Shown here one piece after another: positions 12,301 through 20,870 of a stretch of 64,000 bases of DNA (positions within the stretch are counted from its first letter, which is position 1; the number at the start of each line of letters is the position of its first letter). The translations under genes were made by a program, and so were the position numbers. The stretch comes from Liolophura sinensis (lineage: Eukaryota; Mollusca; Polyplacophora; Chitonida; Chitonidae). Below the pieces are notes generated by a model. The model made no database searches. It worked only from the letters and a program-made list of their open reading frames with translations, and was not told the origin of the DNA. Where the stretch lies: assembly GCF_032854445.1 (NCBI RefSeq), contig NC_088300.1, positions 77,491,966 through 77,555,965 of the forward strand. Reading direction: 5' to 3'.

Positions 12301-15300
12301 CACTCCCACCCATTAACCTGATGAAGGGGGACAGGTGTGGTCTGAACACACAGAGAAACACTCCCATCAGCTTAGCTGAGGTCAGTATTGGTGAGCCTTA
12401 ATAACCACCCACTCGCCTGATGAAGAGGGCAAGGTGTGGTCTGATGAACACAGAGAGGAACACCTCCACCAGCTCAGCTGAGGGCAGTATTGGTGAGCCT
12501 CAGTTCTCCACTCACCTGATGAAGGGGGCGAGGTGTGGTCTGAACACGCAGAGGAACACCCCCACCAGCTCAGCTGAGGCCAGTATTGGTGAGCCTCAGT
12601 TCGCCACTCACCTGATGAAGAGGGCCAGGTGCAGTCTGATGAACACAGAGAGGAACACCTCCACCAGCTCAGCTGAGGCCCCTATTTGTGAGCCTTAATA
12701 GCCACCCACTCACCTGATGAAGAGGGCGAGGTGTGGTCTGATGAACACAGAGGAACAGCCCTCCGTCCAGCTCAGCTGAGGTCAGTATTGGTGAGCCTCA
12801 ATCCCCCACTCAGGTGTGGTCTGATGAAAACACAGACAAACACTCCCATCAGCCCAGCTGAGGGCAGTATTGGTGAGCCTTAATAACCACCCACTCGCCT
12901 GATGAAGAGGACAAGGTGCAGTCTGATGAACACAGAGAGGAACACCTCCACCAGCTCAGCCGAGGCCCGTATTTGTGAGCCTTAATAACCACCCACTCAC
13001 CTGATGAAGAGGGCCAGGTGTGGTCTGATGAACACAGAGGAACAGCCCTCCGTCCAGCTCAGCTGAGGTCAGTATTGGTGAGCCTCAGTTCTCCACTCAC
13101 CTGATGAAGGGGGCCAGGTGTGGTCTGAACACACAGAGGAACACCCCCACCAGCTCAGCTGAGACCAGTATTGATGAGCCTCAGTTCGCCACTCACCTGA
13201 TGAAGGGGGCCAGGTGTGGTCTGATGAGCACAGATAGGAACACCTCCACCAGCTCAGCTGAGGCCCGTATTTGTGAGTCTTAATAACCACCCACTCACCT
13301 GATGAAGAGGGCCAGGTGTGGTCTGATGAACACAGAGGAACAGCCCTCCCTCCAGCTCAGCTGAGGGCAGTATTGGTGAGCCTCAGTTCTCCACTCACCT
13401 GATGAAGGGGGCCAGGTGTGGTCTGATGAGCACAGATAGGAACACCCCAACAGCTCAGCTGAGGTCAGTATTGGTGAGTCTCAATATTCTACTCACCTGA
13501 TGAAGGGGGCCAGGTGTGGCCTGATGAACACACAGAGAAACACCCCCACCAGTTGAGCTGAGGTCAATATCACATATTTGTGGTCACGTGATATAGTCTT
13601 CTGTACCTCTTTCTGCCATTCCCGTGCATTGGTCGTACTACAAAGACACACACACACAGAGAGCTTCAAAACAGACATCACTGGTCTGTATACAAGCACG
13701 AATACAGATGTTTCGGAGAGTTGATCAATCACAGGAAATTAGGAATAAACACAAAAAAGACATTAATAATAGTTACATCTTTATAACAAAATATACTGTA
13801 TACTAGACTAATTTTAAATTTACTGCCAAGATTCATTGCTTCCCTTTCAATTTACCGATGTACATAGAAGTAGTACAAATTGGTTAAATTTACATGGCCT
13901 TCAGGCAAGTCCAGAGGTTGTCAGAGGTTGATTTGGTGCTCTACCTATCTCCTTTATGACAGGCAATGCACAGTACCACCGGATCCTATCGTATATCCTA
14001 CACCTATGGTGGCTGGACATCATGCAGATGGCCCGGATATCAAATGCTGGCCCTGATCCACACCATACTGTTATCCTGACACGATCATCTGCCCATGGTG
14101 GGACCATCATTCGCCCATGGTGGGACCATCATCTGCCCATGGTGGGACCATCATTCGCCCATGGTGGGACCATCATCCGCCCATGGTGGAACCATCATTC
14201 GCCCATGGTGGAACCATCATCCGCCCATGGTGGGACCATCATCCGCCCATGGTGGGACCATCATCCGCCCATAGTGGGACCATCATCTGCCCATGGTGGG
14301 ACCATCATCCGCCCATGGTGGAACCATCATCCGCCCATGGTGGAACCATCATTCGCCCATGGTGGAACCATCATCCGCCCATGGTGGGACCATCATCCGC
14401 CCATGGTGGGACCATCATACATGGACCGTGCAGCCATGATGGCTGCAGGATATTCAGCTGGGATCCGGCTGTGGTATTGCTTTGTATCACTTTGTATCAC
14501 TTACCTTGCACTGACTATATTGCTGGCATTGAGATCAACAATTTCCTCAAACCCCACAGCAAATATGTCCACTGGTTTGTCAAAATCAGCCCCTTCTGCC
14601 ACAAAACCTTGTAAAATGAACATCAACCAGAATCAGTTGATTAGTTTAACTAGTTAAGAGGAACCTATAAGCCGGAGATTCAGGTTCAATTCCGCATCAT
14701 AACATACTTACGATCGTATATATTGGTACCTAACCAAAGGAGGATTAACCGAACATTGGTTGCCTGGTACACTGCCGCTAGCTAGGGCATCATGTATGGT
14801 ATCTTCAGCTCCGTATTTGAGGAAAGCAACACTATATTAAATATATTTGCCTTGTCACAATCAAACCCATCACCAGAGAAAGGTTACAACTGATGCCAAA
14901 TACCAAACACACACAAAAACAACAACGCATACATCTTTACCAATATGGATGATCTTATCCATCTGGCGTTTTATAACAAATCTGGCCCACTAGGTCTAAT
15001 AGAAGATTTCAATGGGAGACAAAAACAAACTACACTGAACAGACCAAATTACAGCAGAACGCATCATTTTCTTCTGTGAAGATGTCGTGCGTGTGTATTT
15101 CATATATGTTTTATGAGCACACATACACAGAAAATTGTGACGTAATAAAAGAATGAACAAATGAGATTTTGGACTGTCTTGATACAGACAGGAAAGAGTT
15201 GTAGGAGTTCCTCATTAAGAACGTTGATACATATCACACAACAGACTTTCAGACATTTTGTTTTCTACAAGTATTCAACCATTATAATACATTTACAGGG

Positions 15301-18300
15301 AAGATTTGTGAATTTGCAAATCTGGACTAGACACCATCTCATAAGAACTGTTCCAGGTCATACCTGTTTTGCTCTCAAAGCTTATCTTGCCAGCATCTAA
15401 AAGCCAGTCAGACATGGACTGGTGCTTGTAGGCAATGCTACGGAAGTGTTTGCCTCCGTTCACATTCCAGGTGCCCACGCAGATCCTCACTGCCTCAGGT
15501 CTGGTGTACTCCTTGTGCCGCTCTATCATCCTCCACAGGATACTGGCAGGAGCTGGTGACAAAACAGAATCATAACAAAGAAACTTAAATCATTATCTAT
15601 CTGTAGATTTCACAATGTTTACCATAATGTCCTTCTTGTTTTACTCTTGTTGTTACAAGTATTTTCAATATTTTGTGTTAAGACATTGTATCAAATATTC
15701 TGCTCATGATATCAATACGAATGTATTGTGTTAAAGATTTAATGACGGTGAAAAGTCCATATACAGAAAATGACATTTTTATATTTTAACATAGTGGTGA
15801 CTATGAAAAAATACATGAAATGAGATCTAAATTTACGTCACTCATGAAAATAAGACCAAAGCCTGTGAGTGCTTACCATGTAGACTACGTGTGGTTAGCA
15901 GAGCTCGTGCCTTGTCAGCTAATTCCCCTCTCAGTGTGCTGCCGGCCAGTAACATGTCAATGGCCTCCTGCTTACTGCCATCCAGGAAATTGTTCTGAAT
16001 TGTTCTTGTAGCAGAGCGAGTGGCATCAGAGTACTAAAACAAAATTCACCCATGGACTCGATGCCAAAACAAATAAAGTATATTTTCAGAAATAAGGCAT
16101 CAAATGAAGTCAATGTTTGCTGGTTTCCTTGAATTTGGCTAAGTAGTTTTGGATACATGATGTTTACAGTGGCCCAATCATGCATTCTGACCTGAGAAAT
16201 TATGTACACGGTCAATAAAATATTGTAAGACAACATGCATCTTTGATATGCTTCCTACTCAAGAGACAATGAACAAATGAAAACAAATTTACAAAGTTTC
16301 ATTGAGGTATTGAGATTTTCTGATAACGAACATGAGTTTTGAGCATGATAATAATGTTTTGGCCAAAGTTGGATGAAGGTAGAAAGTTTTGTATTTCTGC
16401 TATGTTAACACTGAGTAAGATATGTCTTTTAGCAATCAAACTCAGAGATAATAACCAAGCCAGGTTATGATCTTAATCATGATATTAGCAATACCCTCTA
16501 GTTTCAAAGAGAGATACTAACACTGTCTCACGCAATGTGTCTTCATAAAGCTTTCATGGTCTTTAAAGGAATCCTTACATAAACCTCACCTTTGACCTTC
16601 CACCTCCCAGTGCACCTGTACCAGCGTAAATACGGCTGACATGATCTCCATTCAGGGACCAGATCTGTTTGTAGACTTCCTGGAAACGGGAGATCATCTG
16701 AGGTTTGCTGGCGAGGCCCAAGCTTTCCAGCTGACGACCTAAGATCTGGAACATATCAAACAAGAATGTACATCTTTGACTGCATAACACAGGTGATATA
16801 TAAACAAACATTTAAAAAAATTAATTAGCGGACATCAAGATTTATCACATTGGACGCAAATATTTTTTTCAAATATATTTTAGTATTACTAACTTATTTC
16901 TTTATGTAAAGTAAACTATGGATATAAACAACTAGTAGAGATCACCTCTAAGCCTATCAGAGACTGGACAGCATTGGTTCTGTCCAAGCAATCCAGACAA
17001 TTCGTCCTAATTGTGCCAGTTTGGTTGCTGCAAACACAAACATATGTCCAGTAAGTCTCACTTTAACTTTTGTACATTAAACTTCTTGTTGTAAAATGAA
17101 AATGAAATGAAAACATTCTTAATAAAATAATAAAGAACTTCAGCTGTACAGAAATAAAATGCCTTTAAGTGTAATTGTATGCAATGCTGGTTATAGTCCA
17201 CCCTTTTCTGGATATAATTGTCCTATAATGATAGAGAAAGCTGTATGAACACTACTATAAAATACTTACTTCTGTATGTTTGATCCAGTACAGGAGAAAA
17301 AGCCAAAGCTATCAATATATTTCATCAACTTTTGTTTAAGTTTAAGTAAATTTTTCTGATTGCCACCACGACATTCCGTGTGATAATCAAACACCATATT
17401 GGGAACAGTGAGACTGTGTGCTGAGGCCTTGTGATGATTCTGTAACAGAGAAAAAACACACAAGACACTAGGTCAAAACATTTGAAAACACATCATGTTA
17501 AGCCTACACACACTGGTGGAAATTTAACTAGAATGAAATACACTGTGGAAGTTCCCAAAAAACTTTACTTCTTTACTTTTAACCCAATGGAACAAGACAT
17601 CAGTGTGTTGGTAGGATTACCTGGAATGCCATGCTGAGCATGTGTTCTCCCTCCTTACAGCCCAGCAGGTTGACCAACACCTGCTCCCCATACTGCTGCT
17701 TCACCATGTTCAGGTGACGGTCATAGGCTGGGGCTGAGGCCTCGTACCCTCGTGACATTTTCACCTTGTGTGACCCCACCTGCGGTAAAGTTAACAACTT
17801 TCAACCATCAGGGCACATGTATTGCTTCATGGATTCCATTATCAAGAATTAAAACATGGAAGTTACTTCCCTATCAGCATGGTAATTCAGCATGACAAAT
17901 TTTATATATTAAATATACAAACAAAGTTTGCAATAGGACTTTGTATCTTTGAAACTTTTGACACATGGTATTTCCTCTTCAATTAAAATATAATGCAAAT
18001 ATTAACTGACTTGTATTCCTGGCTGCTCCCAAAACAATGGCACAGAACCCCTGGTTTGGATAAAGGAAGAGATCTGGTCATCCAGGAAAAGTACCTACAA
18101 ATAGGGCAAATATTTATATATACTTATATGATTTATATTTATATAAAAAAATGTAGCATGGATCTAGCTAAGTCTTCTTTTCACCATGGGATAAATATCA
18201 GTATACCAAACTGGAGTACTTTTTCCACCACATCATTTGCAAAAGGATCTCTGTTAAAGCAAAATTCCTCAAAACTGCATCCACTCTGTTTCAAAAATGG

Positions 18301-20870
18301 TTGTTAAAATTAAATTTAGTGTCAGCTTCATTAATTAATCATCAGCTTCATGAAGTTAGGTCAATGTTTGAACAAATTTATTTTCTAAATGACTATTACA
18401 TGTGTATTCAATATCAGATAATTATCTGTATATCATATGTACCTGTTATGTTAACATACTCTAATGTTCTGTTCACATCCTACTATCCTACTCACTTGTT
18501 CTGTTTCTACAAAGTTAGCTACATGGCCATCATCATTGGTTCCTCTAACATTAAACCTGGTACCAGCCCTCTCACAACTGAGCCTGGAAATGAGGCAGGC
18601 CTTGGCTTGTCTGTGCGCAGCATATATTGTTCTGATCTCTATCCCTCCACACATTACCTTCAGTAACCAGGTAGAACAATCCACACCAAACCTTTGTAGA
18701 TGGACATGTAACATTCGATTCCTGAAACAAAACAAATGTTATTATCATTCAGCTGTACCCGTATACGTGATGTGAGGGTAAATCTTTACATATTTTGCCA
18801 GTTACCGTCACGATGAATTGTGCTTTTAAACAAATAAAAATAGGCATGGCATGCAGTGCAATGTTGAATTCTTGCACTCAGGTTAATTATTAAATGAATG
18901 GCCCTTGTTAAACCCAAACTGACTGACAGACTAAATGATTTACAGATAAAGCTACATATATGAAAAAGCCTTTGTAATACTGTACATGTATGGTCTGCAC
19001 GTAACAATACTATCTATTCAAATTTTTAGTGTCACTCATGAGGGATGCATTCTAAGATATACATGAACAAACAGCTAAAACATAGAACAGCAGATGTCAC
19101 ATGACCATGTGTAAAAAGGACGTGTTCAAAGGAAGCCTTTCTAGTTACCAAAAGAATCTGTTGTCAGTGTCATGATCTTGGAGAGCTCTCTGTGCGCACA
19201 GACTCAAATCCCAAGAGACGGATGTAGGTGACCAGGAGAAGTAAAATGTTCCCGAGTTCAGCAGTTTTCTGACCTCCACAATTTTATCATCATCACTGGG
19301 GTGATTTCTCAGGGATATAAACTGTGTGGTCATGATACGGAACACTTCTGACTCTCCTATCCTACCCACAGACAAACAGCCAGTGACAACGACCAGGTAC
19401 TGGATCATCTCATCACCTGTGGAAACATGTATGACAAACCTTAGATGAGAGCCAGAGATAACAAAGCTGCACCAATGACGTGATCCTTAAAACACACTTT
19501 AGAGTAAGACTTGGGGGAAACAATTGTGAATAAATCAATTATTTGCTTCTCTGTAGAGAGGAAATCCCCAACAGAAAGTATGAAGATGAATTTACTAATT
19601 TTTGTAAAACACCTGATAAAAACTACTCAAAACCTAATATTTTACCTGCTGCAAGGCTCATTACTCCTAAACATCCATAGGCATCTACAACTTTCCCATA
19701 CTGTCTTCTAATAGTGTCAGTTTCTGCAGCAGCTGAAAATAATAAATGTAGAAATGGGAAATTATTAATGACACATGTACATGCACAATTAATTTGTAAC
19801 ATACATGCTATTATCATACACTATGAGGTCACAGGTTCAAATCCACCTGTTTGAACTGCCGCACAGCTGCCTGCAGACCGCTCATAGATGCATGAATCTA
19901 CATAAACTGAATTTTCTGACTAGAACTTGCAGCAGATATTGTAATAAGCCTGATGGCATGCCACAGTTCTAGTCAGAAGTCGCTCCATTTAAAAAAAAAT
20001 CTGGAGTTTCCAAACACCGTTGGTGACGTTAAATTACCCTTTTTGTCATTCTCTCCTTGTTTTCTGCCTGGTAAGTTCATTCTGAACAATATTTTGATGA
20101 ACAAAGTCTTTGACACCTATTCTCCATTCACCAATGTTCACACACACCGAAACTCTTAATTCCTTTAAATGGAGACACTTCTAAGTAAAACTGCAGCATG
20201 CCACCAGGTTTATCACAGTATCTGCTGCAAGTTGTAGTCAGAAAATTCGGACTAAAATCAACCAGTTGATGGCAATAATTAGGACTTGCTAATGTGATAG
20301 CAAATTGGGTGTAACTGTGAGTTCATGCTGAATGATACCAGAAATACATTGAAGCTGACCAGCTTTTGTGCAAGTTTATTTCGTGGAGCCAATTAAATGA
20401 TGTCAATTGTCATGCAATCAAATAACTATATATACATGTACATACATTCAAATGTTATATACATAGGCCTACAGATATATGCATAGCAGGCCTAGATATC
20501 GCGAAATAACTACAAAAAGGTTTACCCCATAATGTGCATTCAAGTCAATTTCTACAAAGTACAATTCCAGGTCTCAGTGAGCCACGAATTATAGTAAATT
20601 TAAAAACAACGCGAAATAAATGCTTGTTTTCACTGAGAGCACCGACAGTGACTTGACAGCAGCGGAAACAACAACAGCGACCATTAATCGAAACCATAGA
20701 GTGGATTTACGGCGTTAACATTAAAAAGTCAAGAATCTTACACAGCACAGCCACAGCATTTGATTCGAACATTAAGGTGTCGTCGATATTTCTGTTTCTA
20801 GTAATACACTATACGGTGTGTCTAATTTATGATAGACCCGGTAGGCCTTGCTCATCGTCTGAGAAGCCAT
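1..20870 (-). CDS. SYNJ1: Synaptojanin (SAC / inositol polyphosphate 5-phosphatase), 26 coding exons, C-terminus cut by window edge
   Basis: Synaptojanin dephosphorylates PI(4,5)P2 and related phosphoinositides to free clathrin and adaptors from endocytic vesicles, mainly at synapses. About 1,300 residues can be spliced together. In order they give a SAC domain (about 1-480) with catalytic CLDCLDRT at about 385-392, and a 5-phosphatase domain (about 507-850) with GTWNVNGG (533), WTGDFNYR (727), PAWTDRV (802) and SDHRPV (843). An RRM-like DUF1866 domain follows (about 850-950), then a proline-rich tail that is still open at base 1. All junction phases agree except that exon 1 is one base short. 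The start [17 protein letters not shown] aligns with the vertebrate N-terminus. Whether this is the SYNJ1 or SYNJ2 orthologue cannot be told; one ancestral gene is expected in invertebrates. Minisatellites lie in introns 12, 13, 14, 20 and 22. In the other introns, including 302-1191, 9300-11231 and 15000-15360, I see nothing recognisable apart from a MITE in intron 1. Confidence 0.95.
1192..1336 (-). CDS. SYNJ1: Synaptojanin exon 25 (C-terminal region)
   Basis: Acceptor GTTTTAG|ATTCTG, donor CTCACAG|GTACAT. Encodes [36 protein letters not shown]. The frame is open and the phase agrees on both sides. The sequence itself is not strongly family-diagnostic. Confidence 0.75.
1591..1685 (-). CDS. 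SYNJ1: Synaptojanin exon 24 (proline-rich domain)
   Basis: Acceptor TGTACAG|GTAAAG, donor AAAAAG|GTAGGA. Encodes [32 protein letters not shown], with a short internal MRPP duplication. Confidence 0.8.
2088..2181 (-). CDS. SYNJ1: Synaptojanin exon 23 (proline-rich domain)
   Basis: Acceptor AATTCAG|CGCCCA, donor GCAACAG|GTGAGG. Encodes [20 protein letters not shown] then [11 protein letters not shown]. The stretch is GC-rich and proline-dense. An 87-bp array begins about 20 nt upstream of the acceptor. Confidence 0.85.
2203..3341. repeat. 87-bp minisatellite, about 13 copies, synaptojanin intron 22
   Basis: Near-identical tandem units of about 87 bp. Each contains the core CACACATATTAACTTCAG and GAGCTTCAGTCTAATCAATA. 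One unit has a 2-bp deletion near 2500, and a few single-base variants mark subtypes (CATTGTACC against CATTTTACC). The array ends about 20 nt from the 3' splice site of exon 23. No coding content. Confidence 0.97.
3758..3951 (-). CDS. SYNJ1: Synaptojanin exon 22 (proline-rich domain)
   Basis: Acceptor TTTTCAG|GTCGTA, donor CCAGAG|GTAAAG. Encodes [20 protein letters not shown] and [11 protein letters not shown]. The PxxP motifs with basic residues are the kind that bind SH3 domains of endophilin and amphiphysin in this family. Confidence 0.85.
4577..4669 (-). CDS. SYNJ1: Synaptojanin exon 21 (acidic linker)
   Basis: Acceptor GTAGCAG|GTGATG, donor CCTCAG|GTAATA. Encodes [20 protein letters not shown] then [11 protein letters not shown]. 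Phase matches both neighbours (1 to 1). There is little family conservation here, so support is mainly splice sites and frame. Confidence 0.78.
4931..5158. repeat. 52-bp array made from the exon 20 end and donor, 4 copies plus the parent
   Basis: Units start near 4951, 5003, 5055 and 5107, with the parent at 5159. Each minus-strand unit carries TCCATG(G/A)A...GACCTTGGACAAG followed by a donor-like G(T/C)AGGC. Units alternate between two subtypes, giving a 104-bp dimer. Confidence 0.95.
5160..5331 (-). CDS. SYNJ1: Synaptojanin exon 20 (end of RRM-like domain; parent of 52-bp array)
   Basis: Acceptor GTCACAG|ATTAAT, donor GACAAG|GTAGGC. Encodes [31 protein letters not shown] and ends SMEYDLGQ. 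The last about 30 nt plus the donor are repeated 4 times in the following intron. Confidence 0.9.
5786..5864 (-). CDS. SYNJ1: Synaptojanin exon 19 (RRM-like domain)
   Basis: Acceptor TTGACAG|GTTTGT, weak donor CTTGAG|GTTTGT. Encodes [27 protein letters not shown], matching the MWVTF block of vertebrate synaptojanin. Confidence 0.85.
6106..6309 (-). CDS. SYNJ1: Synaptojanin exon 18 (end of 5-phosphatase, start of RRM-like domain)
   Basis: Acceptor CTTTCAG|ACCTGT, donor CTTGTCAG|GTAGGC. Encodes [20 protein letters not shown] through [13 protein letters not shown] and [10 protein letters not shown], the first RNP-like strand of the DUF1866/RRM region. Confidence 0.94.
6947..7025 (-). CDS. SYNJ1: Synaptojanin exon 17 (5-phosphatase domain)
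   Basis: Acceptor TAAACAG|ATGCAG, donor ATCACAG|GTAAGC. Encodes [19 protein letters not shown], carrying the conserved SDH(R/K)PV that continues into exon 18. Confidence 0.92.
7352..7505 (-). CDS. SYNJ1: Synaptojanin exon 16 (5-phosphatase catalytic motif)
   Basis: Acceptor CTTGTAG|GTGTTC, donor AAACAAG|GTATCT. Encodes [19 protein letters not shown] then [22 protein letters not shown](V/I)L is the diagnostic inositol 5-phosphatase motif. Confidence 0.95.
7938..8096 (-). CDS. SYNJ1: Synaptojanin exon 15 (5-phosphatase catalytic motif)
   Basis: Acceptor TTCACAG|GGTCGT, donor GGCAAT|GTAAGT. Contains [20 protein letters not shown]; the aspartate and asparagine of the (W/F)xGDxNYR motif are present. 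Confidence 0.96.
8788..9285. repeat. 33-bp minisatellite, 15 units in a five-unit higher-order pattern, intron 14
   Basis: Unit CTTGTGCTTCATGGTGTATA followed by AC(C/G)TCATCAAGTG. Because 33 is a multiple of 3, several frames stay open on both strands (for example 8785-9333 minus), but these are repeat artefacts and not genes. The C/G variant order is CGCGG three times. Confidence 0.97.
11232..11424 (-). CDS. SYNJ1: Synaptojanin exon 14 (5-phosphatase domain)
   Basis: Acceptor TTTCAG|AGATGT, donor CCAAAT|GTAAGT. Encodes [28 protein letters not shown] and [18 protein letters not shown], all conserved catalytic-core blocks. Confidence 0.96.
11583..13492. repeat. About 100-bp array made from the exon 13 3' end, donor and intron start, about 18 copies
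   Basis: Each minus-strand unit resembles the last 74 nt of exon 13 (core CTGGTGGGGGTGTT, then CCTTCATCAG), a donor (GTGAGT in most, GTTAAT in about five, GCGAG in two), and about 25 nt of intron. It lies directly downstream of the authentic exon 13. Some units contain small indels or truncations, for example around 12260 and 12820. ORFs on the plus strand here are artefacts. Confidence 0.96.
13497..13637 (-). CDS. SYNJ1: Synaptojanin exon 13 (5-phosphatase; parent of the intron 13 array)
   Basis: Acceptor TTTGTAG|TACGAC, donor TTCATCAG|GTGAGT. Encodes [38 protein letters not shown]. Its last 74 nt plus the donor are repeated about 18 times in the following intron. This copy is the authentic one because only it has the 5' half of the exon and an acceptor in phase with exon 12. 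Confidence 0.95.
14088..14425. repeat. 22-bp minisatellite, about 15 copies, intron 12
   Basis: Unit CGCCCATGGTGGGACCATCA plus TY, with GGGACC/GGAACC variants. Nearly every unit contains CCATGG. It produces plus-strand ORFs of up to 233 aa (13956-14657) that are spurious. It sits just beyond the exon 12 donor. Confidence 0.96.
14505..14607 (-). CDS. SYNJ1: Synaptojanin exon 12 (5-phosphatase domain)
   Basis: Acceptor TTACAAG|GTTTTG, donor GTGCAAG|GTAAGT. Encodes [26 protein letters not shown]; the FEE(I/M)V(D/E)LNA motif holds the metal-binding glutamate. A 22-bp minisatellite starts about 85 nt beyond the donor. Confidence 0.93.
15364..15552 (-). CDS. SYNJ1: Synaptojanin exon 11 (start of 5-phosphatase domain)
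   Basis: Acceptor TCACCAG|CTCCTG, donor AAAACAG|GTATGA. Contains [20 protein letters not shown], the first 5-phosphatase motif, then SDWLLDAGK. Confidence 0.95.
15877..16033 (-). CDS. SYNJ1: Synaptojanin exon 10 (SAC to 5-phosphatase linker)
   Basis: Acceptor TTTTAG|TACTCT, donor CTACATG|GTAAGC. Encodes [31 protein letters not shown] and [15 protein letters not shown], conserved in synaptojanins. Confidence 0.95.
16590..16745 (-). CDS. SYNJ1: Synaptojanin exon 9 (end of SAC domain)
   Basis: Acceptor TTCCAG|ATCTTA, donor TCAAAG|GTGAGG. Encodes [20 protein letters not shown] through [16 protein letters not shown]. Confidence 0.95.
16946..17027 (-). CDS. SYNJ1: Synaptojanin exon 8 (SAC catalytic motif)
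   Basis: Acceptor TTGCAG|CAACCA, donor TTAGAG|GTGATC. Carries the SAC phosphatase CX5R(T/S) signature as [12 protein letters not shown], with the catalytic cysteine at about residue 385. It is too short to appear as a free-standing ORF. Confidence 0.96.
17270..17439 (-). CDS. SYNJ1: Synaptojanin exon 7 (SAC domain)
   Basis: Acceptor TTACAG|AATCAT, donor CAGAA|GTAAGT. Encodes [20 protein letters not shown] through [13 protein letters not shown]. Confidence 0.92.
17621..17779 (-). CDS. SYNJ1: Synaptojanin exon 6 (SAC domain)
   Basis: Acceptor CCGCAG|GTGGGG, donor TTCCAG|GTAATC. Encodes [20 protein letters not shown] through [18 protein letters not shown]. Confidence 0.95.
18011..18094 (-). 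CDS. SYNJ1: Synaptojanin exon 5 (SAC domain)
   Basis: Acceptor TTGTAG|GTACTT, donor ATACAA|GTCAGT. Encodes [20 protein letters not shown] then FWEQPGIQ. Confidence 0.93.
18496..18721 (-). CDS. SYNJ1: Synaptojanin exon 4 (SAC domain)
   Basis: Acceptor TTTCAG|GAATCG, donor GAACAA|GTGAGT. Includes the highly conserved SAC block [20 protein letters not shown] and [11 protein letters not shown]. Confidence 0.97.
19149..19416 (-). CDS. SYNJ1: Synaptojanin exon 3 (SAC domain)
   Basis: Acceptor CCACAG|GTGATG, donor TTTTG|GTAACT. Encodes [20 protein letters not shown] through DTDNRFFW. Confidence 0.95.
19646..19732 (-). CDS. SYNJ1: Synaptojanin exon 2 (SAC domain)
   Basis: Acceptor TTTCAG|CT, donor GCAG|GTAAAA. 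Encodes [19 protein letters not shown] and LGVMSLAAG, matching the SAC region after VAVL. Confidence 0.9.
19909..20250. mobile_element. MITE-like element with about 86-bp terminal inverted repeats, synaptojanin intron 1
   Basis: Left arm 19909-19994 and right arm 20164-20250 are reverse complements at roughly 85% identity, both running from GAATTTTCTGACTA through CTTGCAGCAGATA and GGCATGC to CCATTTAAA. The interior is about 170 bp with no coding. Each arm itself has an inner inverted pair (CTGACTAGAACT / AGTTCTAGTCAG in the left arm). No target-site duplication was identified. Confidence 0.8.
20742..20870 (-). CDS. SYNJ1: Synaptojanin exon 1 (start codon; contains 1-nt frameshift)
   Basis: ATG at 20870. 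It encodes [20 protein letters not shown] and onward, then breaks frame after VLLETE; the next frame reads [16 protein letters not shown], the expected continuation. The exon is 129 nt, but exon 2 requires 3n+1, so one base is missing, probably from the AAA run (minus strand) near 20790. Donor TGT|GTAAGA. Confidence 0.85.

Noticed and set aside
12085-12698. Plus-strand ORFs with [11 protein letters not shown] repeats
   Set aside because: Antisense reading of the exon-13-derived array.
13956-14657. 233-aa plus-strand ORF rich in [10 protein letters not shown]
   Set aside because: It spans the 22-bp minisatellite and runs antisense across synaptojanin exon 12.
19830-19860. tRNA-like B box GGTTCAAATCC
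   Set aside because: No foldable cloverleaf around it; probably a SINE scrap, too short to call.
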